From Pseudonocardiaceae bacterium (GTDB lineage: Bacteria > Actinomycetota > Actinomycetes > Mycobacteriales > Pseudonocardiaceae): 64,000 bases of DNA. Positions within the stretch are counted from its first letter, which is position 1. The number at the start of each line of letters is the position of its first letter. Positions 17,559-26,270 of this stretch are shown in pieces. The stretch spans positions 1 to 64,000 of the forward strand of contig WHTH01000014.1 of assembly GCA_009377865.1 (NCBI GenBank), given 5' to 3'. The position numbers and the translations under genes were made by a program. The notes under the pieces were generated by a model. The model ran no database searches, was not told where the DNA came from, and saw only the letters and a program-made list of their open reading frames with translations.

Positions 17559-18731
17559 TTACCCGGTGGGTGCCAGCGGCCAGCTGTGCGCGCCGTCCGG
17601 GTCGTCGAGCCAGGCGAACTGTCCGTCGACTGAGTTCAGGGCGGTGATGCCGAGCCGGCCGGGACCGGGACGGTCGAGGGCGGTCCAGGTGGCGTAGCCG
17701 TGTTCGACGATGTCCCACAGCCGGAAGGCGCCGCGTTGCTTGACCAGCCAGGTGCCGTCCTCGCCCGCGGCGAGTTCGACCTCGGCGAGCGCGGCGGCGG
17801 TGTTGACGTAGAGGCGGCCGAGTTCGTCGGCGCGGGCGATGCGCAGGCCGGGGGCGTGCAGCCACAGGAACAGTGCGAGGTCGGTGCCGCCCTCGGTGAG
17901 CAGCGCGGGGTCGAGGCCGGTGGTGCCGTAGTGCGGAACTCCCGTCCCGGTGAAGCCGGTGGTCTGGCCCTGCCCGAGCGGATCGTCGGCTCGGTCACGT
18001 AGCGGCATGAAGTGCGCTGGGTAGGGGTCGATGCGGCCGGTGACCTCGTCGGGCGCGGTCTTGTCCATTACGAGCAGCGGCCCGGCTTCGCCGGCGTCGA
18101 GCGGTGCGACGATCCGTCCGGCCCCGGTGAGCTGGTCGATCCACGCGGGCGGGATGCAGGTCACCGCGCAGGTGGCGAGGATGCGGTTGAACGGGGCGTG
18201 CTTGGCCCAGCCGTCCGCGCCGTCGGCCGCGGCCAGCTGTGGGTGCTGGCCGAGCCTGGCCAGGTGATCGCGGGCGCCGTCGACCAACGAGGGATCGATA
18301 TCCACGGAGTACACGTTCTCGGCGCCGAGGTGGTGGCTGAGCAGTGCGGTGTTGTAGCCGGTGCCGGTGCCGATCTCCAGCACCTTCTGTCCATGTTGGA
18401 CGTTGAGCCGGTCGAGCATGGTGGCCATGACCCGTGGCCGGCTCGACGACGAGCTGGGCATTTCGTGGCGACCGAGACCGTCTCCGGCCGCGATGGTCTG
18501 GGTGAGCAGCGTTTCGTCGGCGTAGACCAGATCGAGCCAGCCGGCCTCGTCGACCTGCACCGGCGTCCGGTCGTCGCCGAGGATTCGCGGGACGAACACA
18601 TGTCGCGGCACCTCGCGGAACGCGCGCGACCACTCGGGATCGGGCAGCACGCCCGCCGCGACCAGCTCGGCCGTCAGCGCCGCGGCGCGGGTCTCCCATC
18701 CGGCGATAGCAACCGTGTCCAAGGCGGTCAC
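17559..18731 (-). CDS. PIMT-like peptide-aspartate O-methyltransferase of a graspetide locus
   Basis: A 390-residue protein: PIMT domain with FREVPRHVFVPR, the substrate-loop motif EMPSSSSSRPRVM and SAM-binding VLEIGTGTGYNTALLS (about residues 113-128), then a C-terminal extension of about 170 residues as in graspetide-associated enzymes. Relatives (for example ThfM of the fuscimiditide pathway) methylate an Asp of the crosslinked peptide, which then forms an aspartimide. GTG 18731 overlaps the ATP-grasp stop (GTGA); the frame upstream of it is noncoding. It is the last gene of the three-gene operon. Confidence 0.85.
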   Translation of the reverse strand: MTALDTVAIAGWETRAAALTAELVAAGVLPDPEWSRAFREVPRHVFVPRILGDDRTPVQVDEAGWLDLVYADETLLTQTIAAGDGLGRHEMPSSSSSRPRVMATMLDRLNVQHGQKVLEIGTGTGYNTALLSHHLGAENVYSVDIDPSLVDGARDHLARLGQHPQLAAADGADGWAKHAPFNRILATCAVTCIPPAWIDQLTGAGRIVAPLDAGEAGPLLVMDKTAPDEVTGRIDPYPAHFMPLRDRADDPLGQGQTTGFTGTGVPHYGTTGLDPALLTEGGTDLALFLWLHAPGLRIARADELGRLYVNTAAALAEVELAAGEDGTWLVKQRGAFRLWDIVEHGYATWTALDRPGPGRLGITALNSVDGQFAWLDDPDGAHSWPLAPTG

Positions 18732-19696
18732 TCCTTGGTCAGCGTGTCGGCGAACGCGGCCGCGATCGGTAGCTGGCATTCCTCGGCCAGCCAGCCCCAC
18801 GTCCCAGCGCCGTTGGCTTCATAAGCGGTCCAGCCGTCGGGGCGGATGACGAAGTCGAACACGCTGGACGCCAGCCCGGCCAGCTGTAGGTAACGTAAGA
18901 TCCCCGCCCGCACCCGGTCGGGAACCTCGATCACCTCGTAGGTCAGGGCGTCATAGTCGCAGCGCCAATCGATGTAGGCGGCGTCGCTGCCGGCGTGAAT
19001 GGCGACGGCGAACAGCTGGTCGCCGACCGCGACCACGCGGGCTTCGCCACGCGGTTTTTCTTGCCATTGCTGGAAAAGGTGCGCTGTGGCGTCCACTCCG
19101 GACAGATCAGCGAAGTCAGCGGCCGTGAGGCGGCGGGTGTAGACGACGGACTCGCCGCCGCCTTCCCACACGATCGGCTCGGCCAGCGGCTTCACCACGA
19201 GATCCCCGTGGTCAGCGGCGAATTCGCGGACCGCAGCCGCGCTGTTCGTGATCAACGTCGGTGGCACCGCGAGCCCTGCCCGCCGCAGGAGCGTGATCTG
19301 CCTGGGCTTATAGGCCGCGTCTGCCAGAGCGGAGGGATGCGACACCCACCGGGTTGGTAGGCTGGCCAGTACCCCGCCGACTCCGACGCGGGCCTGCGCG
19401 CGGGCGAACCGCAGCTCCGGCCCGGACATCTCGGTCGGGAACTCGAAGTCGGTCGGCTTGCCGTAGTAGACCGCATTCACCTCGGCCAACCGTACCCGCG
19501 TCGGGCCGACGACCAGCTCGCCGAGCCAGTCCGCACCGTTCGGCTCGAGCTGCACGTCCATCGTCATGCGTTGCGGGAAGTCCGCGGTGTTCAGCAGCGC
19601 CCACCGGACCCCGCGCGCGTCGAGTTCCTTGCCGACCTCGGCCAGCGCCCAATCGGCGGCGCCGCCGAGCACCAGCACCACCGGATGTACAGGCAC
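18728..19696 (-). CDS. ATP-grasp peptide ligase (graspetide maturase, TgmB/MvdD-like)
   Basis: A 322-residue ATP-grasp enzyme that should activate Asp/Glu side chains of the precursor as acyl phosphates and join them to Ser/Thr or Lys side chains. Visible landmarks are YYGKPTDFEFP near the N-terminus, VSHPSALADAAYKPRQITLL, the nucleotide-binding strand DLVVKPLAE, and C-terminal FDFVIRPDGWTAYEANGAG with the Mg2+-binding acid/Asn pair. GTG 19696 follows the precursor stop by only 3 bp, so translation is coupled. Confidence 0.88.
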   Translation of the reverse strand: MPVHPVVLVLGGAADWALAEVGKELDARGVRWALLNTADFPQRMTMDVQLEPNGADWLGELVVGPTRVRLAEVNAVYYGKPTDFEFPTEMSGPELRFARAQARVGVGGVLASLPTRWVSHPSALADAAYKPRQITLLRRAGLAVPPTLITNSAAAVREFAADHGDLVVKPLAEPIVWEGGGESVVYTRRLTAADFADLSGVDATAHLFQQWQEKPRGEARVVAVGDQLFAVAIHAGSDAAYIDWRCDYDALTYEVIEVPDRVRAGILRYLQLAGLASSVFDFVIRPDGWTAYEANGAGTWGWLAEECQLPIAAAFADTLTKE

Positions 19697-19699
19697 GAC

Positions 19700-19960
19700 T
19701 CAGTCGTCCGGAACCGTGTAGGAATCGTCGATCAGCTTGCCGTCCTCGTTGCACGTGCGCGGAACGAGCGTCTGCCCCGGCGAGGTGCGGTGCTTCGCCG
19801 ACACGAGCTCGGCGGTCGCCCGCACCGGGCGGGGTGTCACCCCGCGCAGGATGAACGGGCGCGCCGCACTCGGCAGTTCGTCGCTGTCCGGCGGTGCCGA
19901 CACGTTCACCGGGAAGCGGTGCGTCCCCGGTATCAGCGGCTGACCATCCACGATCCTCAC
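19700..19960 (-). CDS. graspetide/imiditide precursor peptide (TgmA-like)
   Basis: An 86-residue peptide encoded directly upstream of the ATP-grasp gene. The leader part has RPFILRGVTPRP, resembling the PFxLR element recognised by ATP-grasp maturases. The C-terminal part (about residues 55-86) is rich in Ser/Thr and Asp/Glu, for example SPGQTLVPRTC, NEDGKLIDDSYTVPDD. The Asp-Gly step at 73-74 is the kind of site prone to aspartimide formation. GTG 19960 has GAGGGG 8 bases upstream. The frame extends further 5' but there overlaps the opposite-strand riboswitch region. Confidence 0.75.
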   Translation of the reverse strand: MRIVDGQPLIPGTHRFPVNVSAPPDSDELPSAARPFILRGVTPRPVRATAELVSAKHRTSPGQTLVPRTCNEDGKLIDDSYTVPDD

Positions 19961-20099
19961 CGTCCCTTCCCCTCGACCCTGCCGCAAACCGGGAGCCCGG
20001 TCAACGCGGTCAGCCCGGCGGGTTGCTCCGGTGCCGGTCGTAGCGGCTGCGTCGTTAGGGTAGTGGGCGGCGGGTGGGACTGGCCAGATGCGACGATAC

Positions 20100-20280
20100 G
20101 CGGCGACAAGGACGGGTGGTGTGCGACAAGCCGGCCTGCGAATCCGGTGCGGCCGCACCACTGTGACCGGGTAGCGAGCCTCCACGCGACGGCCCCGCGA
20201 CAGCGGGAAGGCCGGAGGTGGGCCGCGAGCAGTTCGCGGTTCGATCGCGGCGACCCGGGAGCCAGGAACTGGAGTCCTCT
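20100..20280 (+). ncRNA. adenosylcobalamin riboswitch upstream of chlID-cobO-cobB
   Basis: The conserved B12-box elements appear in order: GAATCCGGTGCGGCCGCACC then ACTGTGACCGGG (20140-20171), a variable helix, GGGAAGGCCGGAGG (20204-20218), and GACCCGGGAGCCAGGA (20252-20267). This matches the core of cobalamin riboswitches. It sits about 70 bp before the chlID start, so it should repress the plus-strand cobalamin block when AdoCbl is abundant. The exact 5' and 3' limits are approximate. Confidence 0.9.
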
Positions 20281-20339
20281 ATTTTGGGACCACCCGCGCA
20301 GAACCGACCCGGGCGCGAGAACCCGAGGAAGGACGTGCC

Positions 20340-22352
20340 GTGCGCCCTGCCGCGCGCTATCCGTTCGCCGCTGTCGTCGGCCACGACGACCTCAGGTTGG
20401 CCTTGCTGTTGACCGCGGTACACCCCGGTATCGGGGGCGTGCTGGTGCGGGGCGAGAAGGGCACGGCGAAGTCGACCGCAGTCCGCGCGCTTGCCGCGCT
20501 GCTGCCGCCGGTGACGGCGCTGGGCGGCTGCCGGTTTGGCTGCGATCCGGCGGCACCGGACCGCGACTGCCCGGATTCGCAGCACCATGACGGCCGGACC
20601 GGGACCCGGCCGGCCCGGCTGGTCGAGCTGCCGGTCGGCGCAACCGAGGACAGGGTGGCGGGCTCGCTGGATCTGCAGCGCGCGCTGACCGAGGGGGTGT
20701 CGGCATACCAGCCGGGGTTGCTGGCCGCCGCGCACCGCGGCGTGCTCTACGTCGACGAGGTCAACCTGCTGGCCGACCATCTCGTCGACCTGCTGCTCGA
20801 CGCCGCCGCGATGGGCCGCGCGCATGTCGAGCGCGACGGCGTGTCGGTGTCGCACGCGGCGTCGTTCCTGCTGGTGGGGACCATGAACCCGGAGGAGGGC
20901 GAGCTGCGTCCGCAGTTGCTCGACCGGTTCGGGCTCACCGTCGATGTGACAGCTTCCCGCGACGTCGACACCCGCGTCGAAGTGGTGCGCCGCCGGCTGG
21001 CCTACGAGACTGATCCGGGCGGGTTCGCCGACGGCTGGGCGGTTGAGGACGAGGTGCTGGCGCGACGCATCGCCGCTGCCCGCGCCCGGCTGCCGGAAGT
21101 CGCGCTCCCCGACGCCGAGCTTCGGCGTATCGCCGCGGTCTGTGCCGCGTTCGAGGTGGACGGCATGCGTGCCGACCTGGTGCTGGCGCGGACCGCGCTG
21201 GCGCACGCTGCCTGGCGCGACGCCCCGCGCGTCGAGGACGCCGACATCCGCGCGGCTGCGCGGCTGGCGCTGCCGCACCGGCGCCGCCGCGATCCGTTCG
21301 ACGCGCCCGAGCTCGACGGCGAGCAGCTCGAGGACGCGCTGCGCGAGGCCGGTGACGACGGGACCGCACCGCCCGACGAGCCGCCCGGGGAGCCGCCCTG
21401 GGATGGCGGCCCGGACGAGGGGCCCGATGGCGGCCCCGAGGATGGCGGCCCCGGCGGGGGTGGCGGCGCCAGTGGCGACGGTGGCTCCCCCGAGACGCAA
21501 GGCAACGGCGCTGCGCCGCAGCGCGCGCCCCAGCAAATGCCCCAGAAGGTGCCCGAGCCGTCCGAACCATTCCGAGCGCGGCTGCTCACGCTGCCGGGGG
21601 TCGGCGCCGGCGCCCCCGGGCGCCGCTCCCGAGCCCGTACCGGGGCCGGCCGCTCGGTCCGGGCGTCGACGAGCGAGGGCCGCTGGCTGCACCTGGTGGG
21701 GACCGTGTCGGCTGCCGCGCCGCACCAGCACACCCGGGGTCGCACCGGTCCCGGCCTCGTGCTGCGGCCCGGTGACCTGCGCCGGGCGGTGCGGGAGGGC
21801 AGGGAGTCGAACCTGGTGCTCTTCGCCGTCGATGCCTCGGGGTCCATGGCGGCGCGGGCGCGGATGTCGGCGGTCAGCGGTGCCGTGCTATCGCTGCTGC
21901 GCGACGCCTACCAGCGTCGCGACAAGGTCGGGCTGGTGAGCTTCCGGGGGGCCGATGCCGAGCTGGTACTGCCACCGACCTGGGCGGTCGATACCGCGGC
22001 AGCGCGGCTGCGGTCGCTGCACACCGGTGGGCGGACGCCGCTGGCGCAGGGGTTGCTGCGCAGTGCCCGGGTGCTGGCCGCCGAGCGGTTGCGCGACCCG
22101 TCGCGCCGCGCGCTGCTGGTGCTGCTCACCGACGGCCGTGCCACCTCCGGCGGCTTCGACGCCGCACTGGCCGCTGCCGGGCTGCTACGGCGGGACAGGG
22201 TCGCGTCGGTCGTGGTCGACTGCGAGTCAGGGCCGGTGCGGCTCGGGCTGGCCGCCCGGCTCGCCGTCGCGGCCGATGCCGCCTGCGTGCGGCTCGAGGA
22301 ACTGTCCGCTGCTGCCGTGGCCGGCGTGGTACACGCCGCCCGCGCGGCATAG
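20340..22352 (+). CDS. cobaltochelatase AAA+/VWA subunit, fused ChlI-ChlD type
   Basis: A 670-residue motor subunit that works with CobN. The N-terminal AAA+ domain has Walker [11 protein letters not shown] and Walker [11 protein letters not shown], plus [16 protein letters not shown]. An acidic, Pro/Gly-rich linker follows (about residues 345-400). The C-terminal VWA domain has the MIDAS motif [12 protein letters not shown] and TDGRATSGG. It combines the roles of CobS and CobT in one chain, as is usual in actinobacteria. GTG 20340 has GAGGAAGGA upstream. First gene behind the riboswitch. Confidence 0.93.
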   Translation: MRPAARYPFAAVVGHDDLRLALLLTAVHPGIGGVLVRGEKGTAKSTAVRALAALLPPVTALGGCRFGCDPAAPDRDCPDSQHHDGRTGTRPARLVELPVGATEDRVAGSLDLQRALTEGVSAYQPGLLAAAHRGVLYVDEVNLLADHLVDLLLDAAAMGRAHVERDGVSVSHAASFLLVGTMNPEEGELRPQLLDRFGLTVDVTASRDVDTRVEVVRRRLAYETDPGGFADGWAVEDEVLARRIAAARARLPEVALPDAELRRIAAVCAAFEVDGMRADLVLARTALAHAAWRDAPRVEDADIRAAARLALPHRRRRDPFDAPELDGEQLEDALREAGDDGTAPPDEPPGEPPWDGGPDEGPDGGPEDGGPGGGGGASGDGGSPETQGNGAAPQRAPQQMPQKVPEPSEPFRARLLTLPGVGAGAPGRRSRARTGAGRSVRASTSEGRWLHLVGTVSAAAPHQHTRGRTGPGLVLRPGDLRRAVREGRESNLVLFAVDASGSMAARARMSAVSGAVLSLLRDAYQRRDKVGLVSFRGADAELVLPPTWAVDTAAARLRSLHTGGRTPLAQGLLRSARVLAAERLRDPSRRALLVLLTDGRATSGGFDAALAAAGLLRRDRVASVVVDCESGPVRLGLAARLAVAADAACVRLEELSAAAVAGVVHAARAA

Positions 22353-22365
22353 CTGGAGGGGTGTC

Positions 22366-22980
22366 ATGCCGCAGGGGCAACCCGAGACCGTTCCCGACGA
22401 CGGTCTGACCACCCGGCAGCGCCGCAACCGCCCGCTGCTGGTGGTCCACACCGGCGAGATGAAGGGCAAGTCCACCGCCGCGTTCGGTATGGCGCTGCGT
22501 GGCTGGAACGCGGGCTTCTCGATCGGGGTCTTCCAGTTCGTCAAGTCGGCGAAGTGGAAGGTGGGGGAGGAGACCGCGTTGCGTGCGCTGGGTGATGTGC
22601 ACGCGCGGACCGGGCAGGGCGGCGCCGTCGAGTGGCACAAGATGGGCGAGGGCTGGTCCTGGGCGCGCAAGCAGGGCAGCGAGGACGATCATGCCGCCGC
22701 GGCCGCCGAGGGCTGGGCGGAGATCGCCCGCCGGCTGGCCGCGCAGACCCACGACCTCTACGTGCTCGACGAGTTCACCTACCCACTGGATTGGGGCTGG
22801 GTCGACGTCGAGGAGGTGGTGACCGCATTGCGGCAGCGTCCGGGCCGCCAGCACGTCGTGATCACCGGGCGGCGCGCGCCGTCCGTCCTGGTCGAGGCTG
22901 CGGACCTGGTGGTGGAGATGACCAAGGTCAAGCACCCGATGGACGCCGGCCAGAAGGGCCAGCGGGGCATTGAGTGGTGA
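22366..22980 (+). CDS. cobO: cob(I)yrinic acid a,c-diamide adenosyltransferase
   Basis: Transfers the 5'-deoxyadenosyl group of ATP to the corrin cobalt, in the CobA/CobO family. The 204-residue protein has the P-loop GEMKGKSTAAFG, FQFVKSAKWKVGEE, WHKMGEGWSW and YVLDEFTYPLDWGWVD. The Lys/Trp-rich GMGEGF-like loop is conserved. ATG 22366 follows GGAGGGG and is 14 bp from the chlID stop; a longer in-frame extension overlaps chlID and is rejected. The stop is 8 bp before the cobB start. Confidence 0.95.
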   Translation: MPQGQPETVPDDGLTTRQRRNRPLLVVHTGEMKGKSTAAFGMALRGWNAGFSIGVFQFVKSAKWKVGEETALRALGDVHARTGQGGAVEWHKMGEGWSWARKQGSEDDHAAAAAEGWAEIARRLAAQTHDLYVLDEFTYPLDWGWVDVEEVVTALRQRPGRQHVVITGRRAPSVLVEAADLVVEMTKVKHPMDAGQKGQRGIEW

Positions 22981-22987
22981 CCTTTCC

Positions 22988-23027
22988 GTGAGTGGCGATT
23001 CGAGTTATAGCTCACATTCCCGCTCAC
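22988..23027. repeat. imperfect 40-bp palindrome at the cobB start
   Basis: Outer arms GTGAGTGG and CGCTCAC flank an inner AGTTATAGCT core, with mismatches in between. It is a degenerate member of the family seen at 9541-9584 and 31199-31244. It begins at the likely GTG start of cobB, so about 13 codons of cobB would be palindrome sequence (VSGDSSYSSHSRS). Confidence 0.7.
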
Positions 23028-24373
23028 AAACGATCGTGATCGGAGCGCCGGCGTCGGGCAGCGGCAAGACCACCGTGGCGACCGGGCTGATGGCGGCGCT
23101 GCGCCACCGGGGCACCACGGTGGCCGGCGCCAAGGTCGGCCCGGACTACATCGACCCCGGCTATCACGCGCTGGCCACCGGACGGCCCGGCCGCAACCTC
23201 GACCCGGTGCTGCTCGGCGAGCATCGGATCGCGCCGCTGGCCGCGCACGGGTCGGCCGGCGCCGATGTGTGCGTCGTCGAGGGGGTGATGGGGCTGTTCG
23301 ACGGCCGCGCCGGCACGGCAGGATTCGGGTCGACCGCGCACGTGGCCGCGCTGCTCGGCGCGCCGGTGCTGCTGGTGGTCGATGCGCGCGGGCAGGGCCG
23401 CAGCCTGGCGGCGCTGCTGCACGGATTCCGCTCGTTCGACCCGGCGGTGCGCATCACGGGTGTCGTGCTCAACCGGGTCGGTTCGGACCGCCACGAACAG
23501 GTCTGCCGGCAGGCCTGCGAGGAGGTCGGGCTCGACGTGCTCGGGGCGCTGCGACGCGACGATGCGCTGGCGGTGCCGTCGCGGCACCTGGGCCTGGTCA
23601 CCGCCGCCGAGCACGCCGCCGCCCGGCAGGTGGTCGACACCTGGGGTGACGCCGTTGCGGCGCAGCTCGACCTCGACGCGGTGCTGCGGGCGGCCGCTGG
23701 CGCGACGTCCGCGGCACCCTGGCAGCCGGAGCGCGAGGTACGGCCGGTCGGCGGTGAGCCCGTGGTGGCGCTGGCGGGTGGTCCGGCGTTCTCGTTCGGC
23801 TACGCCGAGCATGCCGAGCTGCTCGCCGCGGCCGGTGCGACCGTGGTCACGGTCGATCCGCTGCACGACGAGTCACTGCCGGACGGCACGGCCGGGCTGG
23901 TGCTGCCCGGCGGCTTCCCCGAGGAGCATGTCGGCGAGCTGTCCGCCAACATCGCGCTGCGCCGGCAGGTGGCCACGCTCGCCGCATCCGGCGCTCCGAT
24001 TCACGCCGAGTGCGGCGGGCTGCTCTACCTCACCCGGGCCCTCGACGGGCTGCCGCTGTGCGGGGTGCTCGACGCCGAGGCGACCATGACCGGTCGTCTG
24101 ACGCTGGGTTACCGCGATGCGGTGGCGGTGTCCGGCTCGTCGCTGCACCCTGCGGGGAACCGCGTAACGGGGCATGAGTTCCACCGCACCACGGTCACGC
24201 CGCGTGCGGGCGGGCGAGCTCATGGTGAGCCCGCGTGGGGGTGGGCCAACGCCGCGCCCGAGGGGTTCGTGCAGCGTCGCGTGCACGCGTCCTTCCTGCA
24301 CACCCACCCGGCCGGGTCGCCGGCAGCGGTGCAACGCTTCGTGGCGGGCTGCAACCGGGAGGATCCGTCATGA
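22988..24373 (+). CDS. cobB: cobyrinate a,c-diamide synthase
   Basis: Amidates the a and c carboxylates of (hydrogeno)byrinic acid with glutamine and ATP. The P-loop APASGSGKTT opens the dethiobiotin-synthetase-like half, KVGPDYIDPGYH and EGVMGLFDGR are family signatures, and the glutaminase half has VLPGGFPEEH and the nucleophile in HAECGGLLYLT. GTG 22988 gives about 461 aa, with an N-terminus derived from a palindromic repeat. GTG 23036, just before IGAPASGSG, is an alternative that would drop the repeat-encoded residues. It overlaps cobI by 4 bp. Confidence 0.94.
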   Translation: MSGDSSYSSHSRSQTIVIGAPASGSGKTTVATGLMAALRHRGTTVAGAKVGPDYIDPGYHALATGRPGRNLDPVLLGEHRIAPLAAHGSAGADVCVVEGVMGLFDGRAGTAGFGSTAHVAALLGAPVLLVVDARGQGRSLAALLHGFRSFDPAVRITGVVLNRVGSDRHEQVCRQACEEVGLDVLGALRRDDALAVPSRHLGLVTAAEHAAARQVVDTWGDAVAAQLDLDAVLRAAAGATSAAPWQPEREVRPVGGEPVVALAGGPAFSFGYAEHAELLAAAGATVVTVDPLHDESLPDGTAGLVLPGGFPEEHVGELSANIALRRQVATLAASGAPIHAECGGLLYLTRALDGLPLCGVLDAEATMTGRLTLGYRDAVAVSGSSLHPAGNRVTGHEFHRTTVTPRAGGRAHGEPAWGWANAAPEGFVQRRVHASFLHTHPAGSPAAVQRFVAGCNREDPS

Positions 24374-25098
24374 CGCAGTTGGTCGGCATCGGGGTGGGCC
24401 CGGGCGATCCGGACCTGCTGACCGTCGCGGCGGTGCGAGAGCTCGACACCGCCGGGCTGGTGTTCGTCCCGGTGATGGCTCCCGACACCCCGGGCCGCGC
24501 GGAGGCCGTGGTGCGCGCCCACCTGCGCCACGACCGGATCGAGCGGCTGGTCTTCGCGCTGTCCGACGACGTCGCCGGCTCGCAACAGCGCCGTCAGCAG
24601 CACTGGGACGCCGCCGCGAGCCGGGTGTCCGAGCAGCTGCGCGAGCACGGCGGCACGGTGGCGTTCGCCACGTTGGGCGACCCTGCGGTGTACTCGACGT
24701 TCAGCTACCTCGCGGCCGGAGTGCGCGCGGAGCTACCCGGGGTGGTGGTATGGACCGTACCGGGGATCACCGCCATGCAGGCCGCCGCCAGCGCCGCCGG
24801 CGTGACCCTGGCCGAGGGCGCCGAGACGCTGACGCTGCTGCCGCTTGCGCGCGACCTGCGCGAACTCGACGACGCGCTGGCCGCCGGTGGGACTGTCGTC
24901 GCCTACAAGGGCGGCCGGCGACTGCCCGAGCTGCGGGACCGGATCGAGGCCGCTGGGGCGCTGCAGCGCGCCTGGTGCGCCGAGCACCTGGGTACCACCG
25001 ACGAGCGGGTCGCCCCGCTGGCCGAGGTCGCGGCGGCGAGCTACCTGTCGACGGTGCTGGTGCTGCCGCACCGACAGGGGCGAGGAGCCCAGCTGTGA
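24370..25098 (+). CDS. cobI: precorrin-2 C20-methyltransferase
   Basis: SAM-dependent methylation of C20 of precorrin-2 in corrin synthesis. The 242-residue protein has the tetrapyrrole-methylase hallmarks GIGVGPGDPDLLT at the N-terminus, then VAFATLGDPAVYSTFSYL and VPGITAMQAAAS, which are specific for the CobI/CbiL branch. ATG 24370 overlaps the cobB stop (ATGA), and its own stop overlaps the cbiD GTG. CobI and CobJ are separate genes here and lie in different blocks. Confidence 0.93.
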   Translation: MTQLVGIGVGPGDPDLLTVAAVRELDTAGLVFVPVMAPDTPGRAEAVVRAHLRHDRIERLVFALSDDVAGSQQRRQQHWDAAASRVSEQLREHGGTVAFATLGDPAVYSTFSYLAAGVRAELPGVVVWTVPGITAMQAAASAAGVTLAEGAETLTLLPLARDLRELDDALAAGGTVVAYKGGRRLPELRDRIEAAGALQRAWCAEHLGTTDERVAPLAEVAAASYLSTVLVLPHRQGRGAQL

Positions 25099-26270
25099 CC
25101 GCCGACCGCCCACTGGGTCAGCCGGACCTGCGTCAGCCGGACCTGCGCGAGCCGGACCTGCCGCGCACCGCGAAGGTCCGCCCGAACGCGCTGCGCACCG
25201 GCTTCACCACCGGCGCCTGCTCGGCTGCCGCCGCCAAGGCCGCGGTGCTGGTGCTGCGCGACGGTGCGCCACAGTCCACAGTGGACATACCGTTCCCGTC
25301 GGGCGACCGCCACAGCTTCACCGTCCACAGCGGCCAGATCGACGGCGACAGTGCCACCGCCGTGGTGGTCAAGGACGCCGGCGACGACCCGGACGTCACC
25401 CACGGCGCGCACCTCACCGTCACGGTGAGCTGGCGCGGCGACGCCGAGGTGATGCTGCACGGCGGCAGCGGGGTCGGCGTCGTCACCAAGGACGGGCTGG
25501 GACTGCCGGTGGGACAGCCCGCCATCAACCCGGTGCCCCGCCAGATGATCGCGGCGGCGGTGGCCGAGGCGGCGCCACGGCGCGGCGTGGACGTGACGAT
25601 CAGCGTGCCCGAGGGTGAGCGGATGGCCCGCAAGACCACCAACCGGCGCCTCGGCATCGAGGGCGGCATATCGATCCTCGGCACCACCGGCATCGTGCGC
25701 CCGTTCTCCACGGCGTCCTGGCGGGCCTCGGTGGAGCAGGCCGTGCAGATCATGGGCGCGCAGCACATCCCGACCCTGGTGCTGGCCACCGGCGGCCGCA
25801 CCGAGCGGGGCGCGATGCGGCTGCTGCCGCACCTGCCGCAGGTGGCGTTCGTCGAGGTCGGTGACTTCACCGGGGCCGCGCTGCGTCGTGCCGTGGAGCA
25901 CGGCCTGACCGAGGTGGTCTTCGTCGGGATGATCGGCAAGCTCACCAAGCTCGCATCGGGCGTGCTCATGACGCACTACACCCGGTCCAAGGTGGATACC
26001 CCGCTGCTCGCAGAGATCACGGCCGCGCATGGCGGGACGGCCGAGCAGGCCGAGGAGATCCGTGCCGCACCCACCGCACGGCGGGCCTACGAGGTGTGGG
26101 AATCGGCAGGACTGCTGCGCTCGTGCGGCGACGACGTCTGCGCCCGGGTCGCCGACACACTGCGCAGGTTCTCCGCCGAAGCGGGCCGCGAGCTGGCGGC
26201 GCGGGTGGCGATGGTCGACTTCACCGGCGAGCGCGTGATCGCCGCGACCGAGCAGCGGTGGGTGCCGTGA
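25095..26270 (+). CDS. cbiD: cobalt-precorrin-5B C1-methyltransferase CbiD
   Basis: Methylates C1 during ring contraction, in the CbiD family rather than the CobF family. The conserved start is LRTGFTTGACSAAAAKAA, followed by TKDGLGLPVGQPAINPVPR, ILGTTGIVRPFS and FVGMIGKLTKLASGV. At 391 aa it is slightly long because of a 24-residue N-terminal extension containing three QPDLR-like repeats. GTG 25095 overlaps the cobI stop. CbiD is associated mainly with the cobalt-early route, yet it lies beside the late-insertion chelatase subunits CobN/ChlID. Confidence 0.93.
   Translation: MTADRPLGQPDLRQPDLREPDLPRTAKVRPNALRTGFTTGACSAAAAKAAVLVLRDGAPQSTVDIPFPSGDRHSFTVHSGQIDGDSATAVVVKDAGDDPDVTHGAHLTVTVSWRGDAEVMLHGGSGVGVVTKDGLGLPVGQPAINPVPRQMIAAAVAEAAPRRGVDVTISVPEGERMARKTTNRRLGIEGGISILGTTGIVRPFSTASWRASVEQAVQIMGAQHIPTLVLATGGRTERGAMRLLPHLPQVAFVEVGDFTGAALRRAVEHGLTEVVFVGMIGKLTKLASGVLMTHYTRSKVDTPLLAEITAAHGGTAEQAEEIRAAPTARRAYEVWESAGLLRSCGDDVCARVADTLRRFSAEAGRELAARVAMVDFTGERVIAATEQRWVP
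25119..25163 (+). repeat. three 15-bp tandem units in the cbiD N-terminus
   Basis: Three consecutive 15-bp units near CAGCCGGACCTGCGT encode the pentapeptides QPDLR, QPDLR and EPDLP. The first two units differ at one base and the third at three. They lie in the variable extension before the conserved CbiD core, so copy-number change should be tolerated. Confidence 0.8.

Noticed and set aside
19961-20185. N-terminal extension of the RiPP precursor frame
   Set aside because: It would run into the opposite-strand cobalamin riboswitch region and lacks conserved sequence; GTG 19960 has a proper ribosome binding site.
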